64,000 nt of DNA. Source: Amanita rubescens. Taxonomy: Eukaryota > Basidiomycota > Agaricomycetes > Agaricales > Amanitaceae. This document shows positions 42,116-53,834 of the stretch, piece after piece (the stretch's first letter is position 1; every line of letters begins with the position of its first letter). The stretch spans positions 1-64,000 of the forward strand of contig WION01000070.1 in the NCBI GenBank assembly GCA_015039365.1, given 5' to 3'. Both the position numbers and the translations under genes were made by a program. Below the pieces are notes generated by a model. It saw nothing but the letters and a program-made list of their open reading frames with translations. It did no database searches and was not told the DNA's origin.

Positions 42116-44363
42116 TTACGTCCAGATAAATGGACCTGGATGAAGCAAGCGGATTGTTCTCTCCTTGCCGAGGGTTTTGAGCCCCTTCTTCTTAACGTTC
42201 AATTTCGTGACCTCAACGAGACCTTCCGCCTCGGCCTCCTCGAGCATCGTATTCCACCAATGTTTCTTGCCACCGTATATCTTGTTGCCAATCCAGAAAA
42301 GCTTGGACATCGCATCGTTGAGATTCAGAGGTGTGTTCGCGCCGCCATTACGCTGAAGCCATCCGATGAGATATTTGAGATGCGCTGGAACAGCTCGGGG
42401 GCCGTTTGTAGATGCCGGCCCGTCCAGGGATACGAATGAAGTGCCGGACTCCTCGCTGCGCGGGATTACTACGGATGGAATCGCATTGGCATTTGGTGTT
42501 GACAGCGGCCCCTGGCAAGCTGTGTGAGACAGCTCCCGTTGAGCCAGTGGAAGGTGATTACTAGTCAGAATTGTGTCGACAATCGGGGCCTCGCAGTCAA
42601 TGCTGGGTAAAGTCCGCCCGACGGCGAGCAACGACGCGCCGCCATCCAGAGTCAAGCGCGGCCGGACTCGCAGTTTCAGGTAGTCTCTGCCAAGTAGCCG
42701 CACCGAGCTGTCGTTGCTCGTCATCACGAGGGCCGAAGGGGAGAACACCACGCATTTCCCCGTCGCAAGAAGCATGACATCTTGAAACCACTGTGCCGTT
42801 TCAGCATTGTCACCTGCAGACACGTGCCGTGCAAGATGTGTACACCACGACGGCGAGGTGAAACGGTGGCAGATGATGAAAGATGCGAGGTCGAGAATGG
42901 TGGATGGGATGACCGTAGGCTCCTGGACATGCGGTGAGCGTGGCGAACATCTCACAATGGGGCGGTACCTACCTGCGTGGCAATAATGACACGTGTGGAG
43001 AGATGTCGCTGCAGGCGGATGATGCTTGAGATCGACTGCGTGAGACGGGCAGTGCTGCTGTTGATGAGGTACTTGTGAGCCTCATCGAGGACTACGACGC
43101 AAGTCAGGATGATTCTGAGTGAATACATTTTCGGCAAGACGTACCAACAATCTTGCCGTTCAGTGATCGCCATTGCATGAATAAGCCTAGGACGATGTCA
43201 AACAAGATCCCTGCTGTTAGACCTGAGTACGAAAGGAACAATAAGGTCCTGACCAGCGCGTGATTCGGATGTTGTGCTCACTGTCAAGGAAGGGATCCGT
43301 GAGGTCAACGAGTACCAGCTTTCCAGCACAGAAGTACGACTGAATATCCGGTGCTTCTGGACGAAGGAACGCGTCAAGGAGATCGAGGCGAAGCTTGATC
43401 ATTGCCTTTTGCGTTGGGTTCAGGTTCTCAGCGTTGATCTGTCGCTTGAACTCTGGTTGTCATCAGCAACAAGAAAGATGCCAGACCCCGACTTGCCTTG
43501 GTAGTTGAATGCATCCACGCCCATGTTACGGATGATCAGAAGGGCGGAATGCATGTACAGGGGCATCGTCTGGCGCACTGTGAGCATCTGTGTCTGCGCG
43601 AGTTAAATAACAGATTACCTCCGTATTATCGCATCCCATGATTGCCAGCATCCTGTCCGCAGTGAGGTCTTGGTCCGAGAAGTAGAAGGGTTCGACGCGA
43701 ACGTGCGGAAGAGAGGCGTATGCACGGCGTCTACGCGTGACGTTGCTTGGGCTAGTGATGACGCGAGGGAGTGAAGAGAATCACAGCCGGTGGGAAGAAG
43801 CTTACGAGCACAGCACTGTGACCTTTGGGAGGCGGTCTCGATGTTCTTGACTTGCGTTCTCAGATGCGGGGCATGACAAGAAGGCAGCCTCAGCAGGTCG
43901 ATTACAGTCTTGCTCGTCAAAATGAAACCTGTCGTCGCTTGAGCGTGGCAATATAATCCGGTTCAGAAGCGTACACGAGTGCTGTGAGTGGTTGAGGCAG
44001 TCGCCCGATCCTTGAGTCCACGACCAGGGAGGCCTCCAAAATACAAGACAAGGTGTGGCTCTTGCCTGAGCCCTGATCCAGTCCTTCGTCAGTGGCATCG
44101 GTCCTCCAAGCCCAGATAAGACTCACTTGCACACCGCAGATGACCCCGCTGCTCGGGGTATTGGTGTTCATATATAATCTGTCCCCGTTCGTCGTCCCGA
44201 GCAGTCCGCGAGAAGGGAAAGCTTCGGCATGGTGCCTCACGGCGGCAAAGTTTAGCAGAGGCGACGTGATAAGCTGATGTTGGAGGAGTGTTTCGTCTGT
44301 TTCGTCATAGCGGTCGTCGTGGCCGTTAGCTTCCAGGAAGGCCTGTTCATCATCAAGGTTCAT
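42116..44363 (-). CDS. HerA/AAA-like P-loop ATPase (multi-exon, fungal family of unknown function)
   Basis: The start MNLDDEQAFLEANGHDD is at 44363. The first intron interrupts the Walker A motif: ICGVQ then GSGKSHTLSC across the splice. Then follow GRLPQPLTALVFHFDE, VEPFYFSDQDLTADRM, PLYMHSALLIIRNMG, KAMIKLRLDLLDAFL, LVLVDLTDPFLDS (Walker B-like), VVLDEAHKYLI (second acidic motif), SIIRLQRHLSTRVIIATQEP, PSTILDLASFIICHRFTSP and LTLDGGASLLAV. A C-terminal part of about 90 residues looks like a small helical domain. One intron (near 43465-43500) must use a GC donor (GCAAGT) to keep the frame. This family is common in Agaricomycetes and resembles HerA/DUF87-type ATPases; substrate and partner are unknown. 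Confidence 0.8.
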
Positions 44364-45870
44364 GGTCACCGTGTGTGCGAAAGAGGAGTGCCGCTGAGTT
44401 CGTATTATGTAAGTAAAGATATGATCATCAAGGGAATTGAATTGATATAATTCAATATGCAGGCACGACTTTCACACCACCGCCGTGCCATTTTCACCTG
44501 CACCTCGTCGCGTACCTAAAGCATCCCCATGTTTCAACCATGATGACATCGTGGTACTAAACGCTAATGCAAGTTCTAATGAACAGGACTCGCTGTTTAG
44601 GTTCCTTCCCGCTTCCACAGGATTCAAAGGAAGCGAACCACCTTCGGAAAAGGACTTGGAAGACGAAGAAAAGGGTAAGGAAGGAGGAAATGACGAGGTA
44701 GGGGACAAGGAAATGAGGTACCTCAGTAAGCACGCTCACCCGGATCTTCGTCACTTATCTGACGAGACTCGGACAACGTAGACTATCGCATCAACGTTCA
44801 AAAAACCACTCTCAGTACTGCCAACCTTACCAGTTACCACACGGTCCACACCCTAATCCTCGCCTTAAACGATTCCGTTCTTCCGGCCGTCGTTGATACG
44901 CCGCTTCAGCCAGCTTCAATGGCTTCAACAGTACAATCATGAGCCATGTATATAGATCTATCTTCCGGCAATAGAAGGGCTCGTGCCAACGCAAATGGTG
45001 CAAATAATCAGATATTTCCTCGGGTTCTGCCATCACATTGGGCAAGAACTTAGAAGTGATTGACGGCGATGATTTGGACAAATTGGACGAGCTTCTTGCA
45101 AAGTTCCACAAGAAGTATTCCAGTATGTGGGTGTACCCGCATACTACCCCAGCAACACCCGCTTACCCATTACCGCAACCTTAATACCGAATTTGGTGCA
45201 CTCAATGGCCTTTGTTCCTCAATTGCCGAGTCACAGCTCATAGAGGGTGTCAAAGGCCCATACAGACGTGGCAATCAAAATGAGCCCTGATCTCCGATAC
45301 ACCAACTAACGGCCTATAGAATCTGTTTTGCCGTCCAACAACATGAAACTTACTTCTGAGGTGTGCGATATGACTGTTATTGATGGGATAAAAGTTGATA
45401 CGGGTTCTACTGAACAGAACTCGTCATATTCAACCCATTCACGCCTACGACCTCTATACACTTCTCCGGACTCAAAAGAAGCGCAAATAATGAAGGACAG
45501 TGAGACAAAGGGAGAATACAAAGTAGGAGGTGTGGAAACGACGTACCGTGGTAAGCACACATACCTGGGCCTTCGAGACTCCTCTGATGAACCCTTCAAT
45601 GACGTAGGATCACTCAAGACTCATCCTCCTGCAACTAACAATTTTGAATCGACCCAAGAGCCATCTGTTCCGCATAGTGTACAAGCCCGTTTGCGAGGCG
45701 TCGCCGAAACGCCGCCTCAAGCACCTACAGAAGTTTCCAATGGGAACGACGAAAGGATCTCAATAGTCTCAAGCCAGGGGCTCGGATGCACTCGTACTAG
45801 CGTTGATGCTGTCAGTGGCCCATGGACATGCAAAATTGCAACGTCAAACATAAAGTGCCAACATATCGAC
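44364..45870 (+). other. Unassigned plus-strand open frames
   Basis: 44485-44781 reads 98 codons with an acidic, Lys/Glu-rich middle (PPSEKDLEDEEKGKEGG). Near 45045-45180 a frame reads LEVIDGDDLDKLDELLAKF. 45328-45939 reads 203 codons, Ser/Thr-rich. They might be exons of one gene divergent from the ATPase, but I could not join them and no domain is recognised. Confidence 0.3.
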
Positions 45871-45878
45871 GTAATACA

Positions 45879-46984
45879 CTATTGTACTGCTGCAGCACGT
45901 CCGCCGGGTCGTTTCCTCTGCTTATTGCCACTTTGCTGAATCGTTTCACTGACGTAGAGTTCGCCGTTCCTTTCGTCCATTTCCAACATCAGTGGTGCTG
46001 CACTCCTAGACTGTATGAAAACCATGAGCATGAGATCAACGTCAATGTCAGACTCAAGATATCACTGACTTCCCGCTTCCATTTGCCGTTTAACCACTTT
46101 CCATTAGCCGCCACAGTCAATTTAGCTACGGGAAACACCTTATATGTCCTTGTTTTGTCGCCAGCAATGTAAGTTGCAATCAAATTGTTCTTAAATATAA
46201 TGTATCTTCGCTTGACAACGTTGAAGCGTGAGTGTACTTTTTAAAGAATAAAGAAACCGGGGACTGACGGTACGATCGCGATGATGGAATGATAAATAGG
46301 TTGTACCGGATGGTATCAGAGCCGATGCTATGCTGAGACGAACACCTGTTTCAAATGGATGCTCTTTTTTGACAACCGGCAAAGTAAATTGTCCTCTTTC
46401 TAGCGTTAAAGCTGGCGTTTCGTCCTTGACCACAAAAAATGCCTGTGTCTTCTTGTTTTTCCAAAGAATACATATCTCCGTCGGAGGTTCGTGCCCGGGG
46501 ATGCTAGACTAAAATGATTTCGCGTGAGATACGTCAAGAGCCTAAAGAGCTTAAATTTGGAATGCCACTCACATGGGTGTCTTTCGCTGCTCGTTTCCAC
46601 TTGCCAATTAACCATGGTGAATTACCCTTGGTCAGCTCAGATACACTAACACTCTTCGCCTCGTCAGTAGTAGTTTCGATCGAGATTTTGTTAAGAGAAT
46701 GCTGGTCGCCGTAGAATGAGAGAAGTTTGATCTGTTGAAACGGTATGAGCCTCTTGGTCTACTTAAAAAAACCCGGAACTGACAGGTTGACGATCGGCTG
46801 GTTCGTAAGAGGAATCAGATAGTCGGATGTCAGTGGCAAGAGGAATGTTTAGATGTGGAAAAGGCGGCTTCATGTTCTCGTCGTACTCGGAGTCAGAAGC
46901 TGGCTCGTGAGTGTCACGAGGAGAACTTGTCGCCGCCACAGAAGTGCAAAGCAGGAACGAAAAGAGAGAAAATGAGAACAACAT
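45879..46984 (-). CDS. Secreted protein with two copies of an unrecognised domain
   Basis: The first exon encodes a signal peptide (MLFSFSLFSFLLCTSVAA) and an acidic spacer. After a 52-base intron comes domain copy 1: IKLLSFYGDQHSLNKI, VSVSELTKGNSPWLIGKWKR and, after another intron, PPTEICILWKNKKTQAFFV. Copy 2 follows: TTYLSFHHRDRT, YKVFPVAKLTVAANGKWLNG, KWKR, then RSAAPLMLEMDERNGELYV. The stop is set at 45879. The exon joins of copy 2 are less certain. Related sequence occurs in the genes at 55.6, 57.1 and 51.9 kb. Function is unknown; an extracellular or effector-like role is a guess based on the signal peptide. Confidence 0.6.
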
Positions 46985-47033
46985 GATGATGTTAACCGAC
47001 TCGGAGGAGTGAAGGATACGGATGGGTGGTTAC

Positions 47034-47075
47034 GAAGACCAACTCGGCCCAGCATTAACTGATGCGGATTTTTAT
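47034..47075 (-). promoter_or_regulatory. Family core promoter, copy 1 (diverged)
   Basis: On the coding strand GATAAAAATCCGCATC is followed by CCGAGTTGGTCTTC, weaker versions of the blocks found before the genes at 52.1, 56.2, 57.8 and 59.5 kb. It lies about 50 bases upstream of the ATG at 46984. Confidence 0.5.
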
Positions 47076-47138
47076 CAGTGTGATCCGAGGCACAGGCGTG
47101 AACCCTCTTTGAGATTAAAGTAACCAACGTGAGCACAG

Positions 47139-50100
47139 CTACCCTTCCTCATCCGCATCATCCTCGCTATCCCAACTATTTAACCCCAGATCCCTCACAC
47201 TCGACACAGCAACTAACAAGGGATGATTTGAATCAAACATCGCCAAGAGCTTGGCCATATCGTCCAATGCAAACTCCTCAAACTCCTCAACCAACGCCAT
47301 ATCTTCCTTGTCTGTCTCCGGGTCAGACGCAACCTGATTGGCACGGCTCTTCCGCCTATCAGCGAACCCCTGCAGTTGCCGTTGCGTCGCTTCAATGATA
47401 CCAGTGTGGTACTCTTGCGCGAGCGCGCCAACTCCACCGATCACGCGTATACAGTCTGCAAATGCCTTATAGAGTGACGCTAGGAATGATGCATCTTGCT
47501 CAGTATTGATGCAATTGACAAGCTGGTTCAGCGTCGCGGATACCATCTGAGTCGTCAGCGTCCCGCTACTTTTCCCAGCCACTAGCAATAGCGGAATCAG
47601 CCTAAATAGGCATTAATTCCTGATGACTACAGTTGACGACAAGATGACAACTTACATAGCACACGCCTCTCGAACGCCTTCATGGAAGTAAAACTTCAGA
47701 CCAGGCAGCGTCACTTCCAAAGTCTGCGCCAAATACGGCGCAAACTGGGCACCCAACGTCGAGCAATAGATAATGAGCGTCTCAAACGCCTGGCATTTCT
47801 CTTCGATCACGGACGTTCGAATACCGAGCGACTGCCCATCGACGTTGATCGTCTCCCAACCTTTTCGTTCTTCATTTTCGTCGCCGTCTACATCAGTCAT
47901 CAGTCATCCGGTCCACACAATGCGACACGCCGACATACCAAAAACCGAGATGTCAGCCTTGACACCTGCCGTGTCGAGCAACGTCGGCATGACAATGGGA
48001 AGGTAAGGTTCAAAATTGGGTCCCATAGCTTGACAGACCTTTGCCCACGTTCCAATAAGATAATGCTGCAGCTGCGTGTCGGAAGGATCGATAGGGCTCT
48101 CTAGATACTGACATCAGCATGGCATGACGACAAAGATACGTCAAACCTACTTTGTATCCGCATCAGCAGCTCAATGAGCACTGTAGAATCCGGTAAAAAC
48201 ACATCTCGTCCAACAGCAATGGCTTAAAGTGTCGTGTCAGGTAAATCTATTCTCCCGAGTCAATATAAAATGTACCAATGAGACCAGCACACTCCATGGC
48301 CTTGACCCGTAGTTTGTGATACTCTGGCCCGTCCGCATTTCGCAGAATATCCAAAAGAAGAGGCATTATAGTCGAATAATGCTAAACGAATCGCGCTCAG
48401 TGAGATGTATTACGAAACACACCCATACGTACTTTGGCAAAGGTAACCTCACTCGCATCAGCAACCATGGCAAGTGTAGTGATAACCTGTTCCTGGACAT
48501 AACGGTGCACGTGTCGTCCTTGCCCCGGATTGAGCAGTTTAAGCAGACGCTCGACAATGGGGTCCAGGTATGGAACGAGCGTATCCCGTTCGACGCCCTC
48601 GCAAAAGTTGATAAGGGCTGCCGCTGCGTGAGAATGAACTCTTTATCAAGAATTGGCAAATATCGGGAATCGTTAGACGATTCTCACCTTGACTCAGGGT
48701 CCTCCAGCGCGGGGATGAGAACAGAAAAGAGCTGTTGACTATGTCTCTCTTGGATGATTTCCTGGTGCGCCACGTCACAGATCTGGTTTCGTACCGAACA
48801 AGCAGACATACCTCGAGATCTGTACATAACTGCCCTCTATTACGATCGTTCAGCTTCGAGCACCACCAATAACATTGTACGCTTACATGCACTGACAAGC
48901 TGCATACCGCACCCGCGGATGTGTATCACGGAACATGGGAACAACCATTCTGTTCAAAAACATGTTAATCCGAATAAGCAGACTGCATAAAGACTTACTC
49001 AACAATCTTTCCCAATTCATGTTGCATAACCTGTGACCATCGTCAAGACACGACAAAGCAAAAGCTCTGACGTCTCACCCTTCCCGTACCTTCTCCGATG
49101 GCAGCTATTGCCATCAGCCCAGCATGCCGCGCTCTCCAGTCAAAACTCGCCAACATGGACGGAATATACTGTTGGGGCACAGGCTGAGATGTGGACGGAA
49201 GCATAACATAAAGAGGTTCTCACCTGAAACGCAGGTGGCAACACGGCCCTCCCGCCCAGCGCACACGCCAGCCTATCCAAAGACTGCTCGTAAAGCGCAG
49301 GAGGGGACTCTGCCTCAGTCGAACTAGATCCTGCGGACGGCTACATGCCACCCATTCGTCAGCCAATGCGGTAAAAGAAAGCCTGAAACAGCAAACTTAC
49401 GTCTTCCCTCAACCACACATCCAAAGCGTCATCGTCCAATTCACCCATCCCCTCCAAACACGCTCGCACAATCACATCTGTCCATCCATGGACTTTTTTC
49501 ACCATACTTGCTTTTGCTTCCGACAAGCTGACCATAAACTCCAGAGCGCTTAACCGTAACGTCGATTTTTCATCATCTCCCTCATCTCCGCGTCCTGCGT
49601 CTGCATCCGCCTCTGCCTCTGCGCTCCTAGATGCGGAGGAGGGGGGAAATACAAACACAGACTTGCCATTTTCGGTTGCACCCGCAGACGAGTGAGAAGG
49701 GAAGGGTCTGCCAACAGTTGGTGTTGGACCCGCATCGACAGTGGGTAGTATCAATGGCGGAAGGAAGGTTAAGAGTGCCGGTAAATGTGGTTGGAATAGG
49801 TATGGATGAGAAGAGCATAGCGGAGTCAAGGTGGCTAAGAATTCCGACAAGTTGGAGTAATAAGATGAATCGTCGTCCGACGAAAGTGGAGGGGAAGGAG
49901 TCGTTGCAGGTATTGAAAGACTGGTATGCTGAGCGAGAGCGGGAAGGGTTTCAAGCATCGGGTACAAGAGCTGAGACAATTGGTGCGGAGCATCTGCAGC
50001 AGTGATATACGCAACAGACGCGAGCAAAGCGGCATGTCTAACCTAAAAACGTACAAATACGTAAATGAACGTGACCTCCAATTGAATGAGACGCACCTCG

Positions 50101-50867
50101 ATGCTAAACGCGTCTTGCAATCCCCTCTGAAACACGGCGAGGACGGCGTCAGTTTGAAGATCAACGACGAGATTCGGACAGCCAGCAAACACCCTGAACG
50201 CGCTCTCGCGTACATATCGGCTGGGGGGGACGCCAGGATCCGGTGCCGGGGCGTGCCCTTCTCCGACGCCGGCAGCGTTGGCGATGGAAAAGATGACGAC
50301 TTGAAGGGCATGCCATGGCCTTCCTCTCTTCATACTCTCGTTCGCGACATCGCACACGGTGTCGACGGTCTTGTGTCTGACGCCCTTGGCAGGCTCGTGT
50401 TCGAGAGAATGGAGCAGGATGCGTTCAAGTTTTGAGAGAGTAGCGTTAGAGAGGTGGTCGTAGAGGGTAAGACGGGGAGCGACAATGGCATTGTGGGAGG
50501 GATGGGGAGAGGAAGAGTTTGGGTTGTAAGCTTGCACGGAGGGACGAAAGAGTAGACGCCTGAGGAGGACGAGCGAAAAAGAGCGCATCTAGATGCGATC
50601 AGAGGGCGACTAGCGGAGATCGGGGAAGTAACTTACGACCTCCGTGTCTGCCGCTATCGCAAACTGAGCAAGAGCAAGCAGATAAAGCTCTGGAGAATGT
50701 GCGAGGCGGTCATTGACGGCGTTTTCGGCGCTAGGCTAAAAGTGAGTGAGACACGGGAAGCGAGTAGTCAAACATTACTTCTGGCGAATGTCATTGTCAC
50801 CGAGAACGAGATTTGAGAGGATTTGGGTGAGCTCTACAGTGATTTCTGGAGGAACTAGAGCCTCCAT
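47139..50867 (-). CDS. PSE1: Importin beta-3 / Kap121 (IPO5)-type karyopherin, short C-terminus
   Basis: The start MEALVPPEITVELTQILSNL is at 50867. Many introns (more than ten) interrupt it. HEAT-repeat segments follow in order: LALAQFAIAADTEV, SFSLVLLRRLLFRP (50588), SKLERILLHSLEHEPAK, VRESAFRVFAGCPNLV, RHAALLASVAYI (about 50027), STLRLSALEFMVSLSEA, WRARHAGLMAIAAIGEGTG (about 49110), DGDENEERKGWETINVDGQS (47880), EEKCQAFETLIIYCSTLGAQ, GLKFYFHEGVREACAML, and a last exon ending HPLLVAVSSVRDLG and an acidic tail. It should import ribosomal proteins and other cargo through the nuclear pore with Ran. The ORF stops at 47139, where IPO5/Kap121 relatives normally have roughly 250-300 more residues of HEAT repeats, so the gene is shortened or uses a lineage-specific end. 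Confidence 0.85.
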
Positions 50868-50979
50868 ATGTGGAACGGTCGTTTGTTATTATCATCCTCC
50901 TCGATTTGTATCCGGCACTTGCCGATTGCCAAACAACAAAACGTATATATTAGTTTACGTTACAAGGGTATCATCACAA

Positions 50980-51640
50980 CTAAGCCATCAATCCACCAAA
51001 AACTGCACCAACGACACCAACGGCGAGGGCAAACAGATTAGCATGATCAAATGTAATTTTGGCACCTGCAGACTTGGAAGCAGTGCTCGTAGCTGCAGAC
51101 GTAGTTGAAGAGCTAACACTACCACCGGAGGAACGAGGCGCGCTTGAACCACTGGCGGTGGTAGTACCAGAAGGTGCTGAGGCAGCACCGGTGCCGGTGG
51201 CAGTGGTACTACCGCTGGTTGATGCAGCTGTGACGCGTCCGAATCAGCAACGCGAAATAGTCGACGTGTTTAGTCGCGTTACTCACTGCAAACGGCCTTT
51301 TCAAGTTGAGCAGCGGCAGCCGCGTCAGATGCCGTGCACTTGGACGCCAAGCACGTCGCAGCAGACTGTTGGAATGCGGTGTTGGTGCAAACGCAAGGAC
51401 TAGTGCTGCAAATGTAAGAGTCAGTACCCTAGACTAGTTGACAGAGAGTAAAAGGACGAACATGGACGTGCAAGCACCATTGGTGCTCTGGAGGGCAGCC
51501 TCCACGCAGGTCAGAACACATGGGGGGATCTGGCTAGTGCTGGTAGGAACGGCAGTACTAGAGGCACTGGAGGGAGTCTGGGCGTGGACGCCAGCAGCAA
51601 GGAGAGCAGCAAGAGCAAGAAGGTTGGCGTTGAACAACAT
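50980..51640 (-). CDS. CFEM-domain GPI-anchored protein, copy 1
   Basis: The start MLFNANLLALAALLAAGVHA (signal peptide) is at 51640. Three exons encode a CFEM domain with all eight cysteines: PPC, LTC, GAC, SPCVC, ATC, SKC and AVC. A Ser/Thr/Gly/Ala-rich stalk and a hydrophobic end (LFALAVGVVGAVFGGLMA) follow, as expected for a GPI anchor. The Asp often found just before the fourth Cys (haem ligand in studied CFEM proteins) is absent. A GAATATATAAAGG TATA box lies about 45 bases upstream of the ATG. CFEM proteins sit in membrane or wall and can bind haem or act at plant contact. Confidence 0.9.
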
Positions 51641-51912
51641 GATGGCTCGGAGCAAAATGGGTTTAAAGAACACGCGCCTTTATATATTCAACAACAACGT
51701 GGGAATGCGCACCAAACTACTTACATTCAATACGATTCATATATTCAACCAGCCATCTCCGCCGCGTGGGAATCGACAATAGTTTAAGACGGAGATTATC
51801 CATACATTCCGTGCCAAGTGAGATCAGCGAGATCGTAATTCCAGTTATAATGATAAAGTCCATCTTGTGACATGTGACATGTCGCTGCAAAATAATTTCG
51901 GAAATCAACAAA

Positions 51913-52134
51913 CTACTTTACGACCAGGGCCCAACCGGACAGCACGCCTGCGTCTTCGAGACGAGTCACCTGAGCGTGTTAAGTATGTGAGATCGCACGG
52001 CAAATTAGCAAAACCACTAATATAACCTGAGTCAACAGGCTCCTCAGAAAAATATGAGAGGGAGCGACCACCACAAAAGTGGTAAGCAAGAATACAAGCA
52101 AAGTCGAGCATGAGAAAGTGGCAATAGTTTTCAT
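51913..52134 (-). CDS. Short secreted protein, truncated member of the secreted family
   Basis: The start MKTIATFSCSTLLVFLLTTF at 52134 is a signal peptide similar to that of the gene at 56.2 kb. After one intron (about 51970-52025, bounded by GTTATA and CTCAG) the frame reads VTRLEDAGVLSGWALVVK and stops. This resembles only the middle of the family domain (SELTK....LEGMW). The rest of the domain is missing, so it is a remnant or a very short product. Confidence 0.45.
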
Positions 52135-52180
52135 ATCGTGGATATCTCTTGATAACGCTGAGGTTGGGGATGGCTTTACA

Positions 52181-52231
52181 GAGACCAGATCTGAGGCGCG
52201 TTAGTGAGCCCGGCATCATGCAGATTTATAT
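52181..52231 (-). promoter_or_regulatory. Family core promoter, copy 2
   Basis: On the coding strand CATATAAATCTGCATG is followed after about 25 bases by CCTCAGATCTGGTCTC (52181-52196), 47 bases upstream of the ATG at 52134. Both blocks match those at 56.25 and 57.92 kb. Confidence 0.7.
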
Positions 52232-53834
52232 GCTTTGTTGCCAAGCACACCGTCACGGTGAGACATACCTTGATGCAGAGCACGACGTTTCAACTCCGTT
52301 TCATCGCAACTTCAAACCGTCCAATTCATATGTAGAACGATTAAAAAAAGGGCAATTTCTCACCGCCACCAAGAAAGAAAATTTGAATCCGGCATCATTA
52401 GAAGACATTATCCCACGAGTCCGTCACCGCCATTCCCGACGGGCGGTTGCATGCGGGGAATGACTTCAAAGCCAAAAACTGTCTTCGCTCGACCAACGAA
52501 CCCAATCCGTTAGACTTACGGCCCTGGAGAAGATTTAGGGATGAAGTGCGCGTCTATACCCCTACGACACAGCGGGCTGCGTATGGGAAGTGGTGCATGC
52601 GTCCTCCGTATGCTAAACAGACCTCTTGCCAGTCTCCTCGGCGTTATTTGGGGTTTGAGTACGTGTTCCTTATCTATTTATATAATTAAACAAGTGCTCA
52701 CACACACACACAGTACTACAGCTGCCTCCCACGGCGCTGGTGACGACTACATATCTCCAACATGCTACCGATCCCGCTTTTTCCAATGGTGGAACACCGT
52801 CCCCACCCTACTTCCGAATTGACGAACGACCCACGTTGCCGTATGGCCTGCCTTCGCCTGGTGTCGATGCCGCTGCGACGAGCATGCCCGGGACACAGGC
52901 TGGGATGGGCGTTCGCCCAATGCCTTGATTTCCCTAATGCGGCGGGATGCATCCTCACCGGAATCCACGCAGAAATCAAGAAAAACACCTCCACGCTCGA
53001 CTGCGTCATCCTCTCCACTTCTCGTCCAACATCCGCAGCAGCATAAACTCGACCTCTCGTCAATTTCGCTCACAAACGCCAACTGGCATCCGCTCTATAC
53101 CGATGACCCATTTGAGTGACCCGCGCCCGTGTTGACCACTCGATGAACACGTGAAATGGAAACACAGTTCACCCATCACGAGCTCAACATCCAGCCTGTC
53201 TTGTAACGCTGCACGAACGAGAAAAAGTATTTTCCGTCGCGTTCAGGGATTCCGAGCGGAGACAGGGATCAATCTCCTCCACGGCTCACTGCGCTCTTCC
53301 CACAATCAATGTTACGACAAGAAAGAGCCGATGAGCTAACGTCCACTCTGGAGGCGCTGCTGAAGAGTCGCTCAGAACATCGTGAACCTTGGCTCACGCA
53401 CGTATTTCCCGACCTTCTTGCACCTTTGATTTCACTGACAAACTACTAGAATTGAACAAGAGGATACGGAAACGGTGGAAGGGCTGAGAAGGGTTGTGAG
53501 TAACTCGATATTCTCTTCAAGTGCCATATGGGTCCAACGCAATGAACTCGTAGACGAAGACTCCATTGCACCATCAAATTGGAACAAGACAAGGTGAGCG
53601 CGCTCAAATTACTCGAAGCAAGCTTGCGCCTCATTCGGACCCAAGTTGAACACTCCCCACCACTGACTCAGACCACCTATCCCTCACCAACCTTCTAACA
53701 TAGCACTGCGCCACCGACGTCCACACAGCCCATAAGGCCTACAGCACCATCCTCACAGTCGGATCAGACTCGTCACGACAACCGAACAATTGTTTGGTGC
53801 ACCGTTACATGTGGACGTTCAAGGGTATTATCAA
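52232..53834 (+). pseudogene. Broken plus-strand gene between the two CFEM genes
   Basis: From 52738 a frame reads MTTTYLQHATDPAFSNGGTP and PYGLPSPGVDAAATSMPG; near 52915 the coding-like phase shifts by one base and continues as SPNALISLMRRDASSPES, then KLDLSSISLTNANWHPLYTD to 53119. Further on, ELTSTLEALLKSRSEHREP (53330-53390) and ETVEGLRRVVSNSIFSS (53465-53520) look like later exons. No family is recognised. Probably a host gene disabled by at least one frameshift. Confidence 0.35.

Noticed and set aside
49631..50435. Long plus-strand ORFs over the importin gene
   Set aside because: They are antisense to well-supported HEAT-repeat exons.
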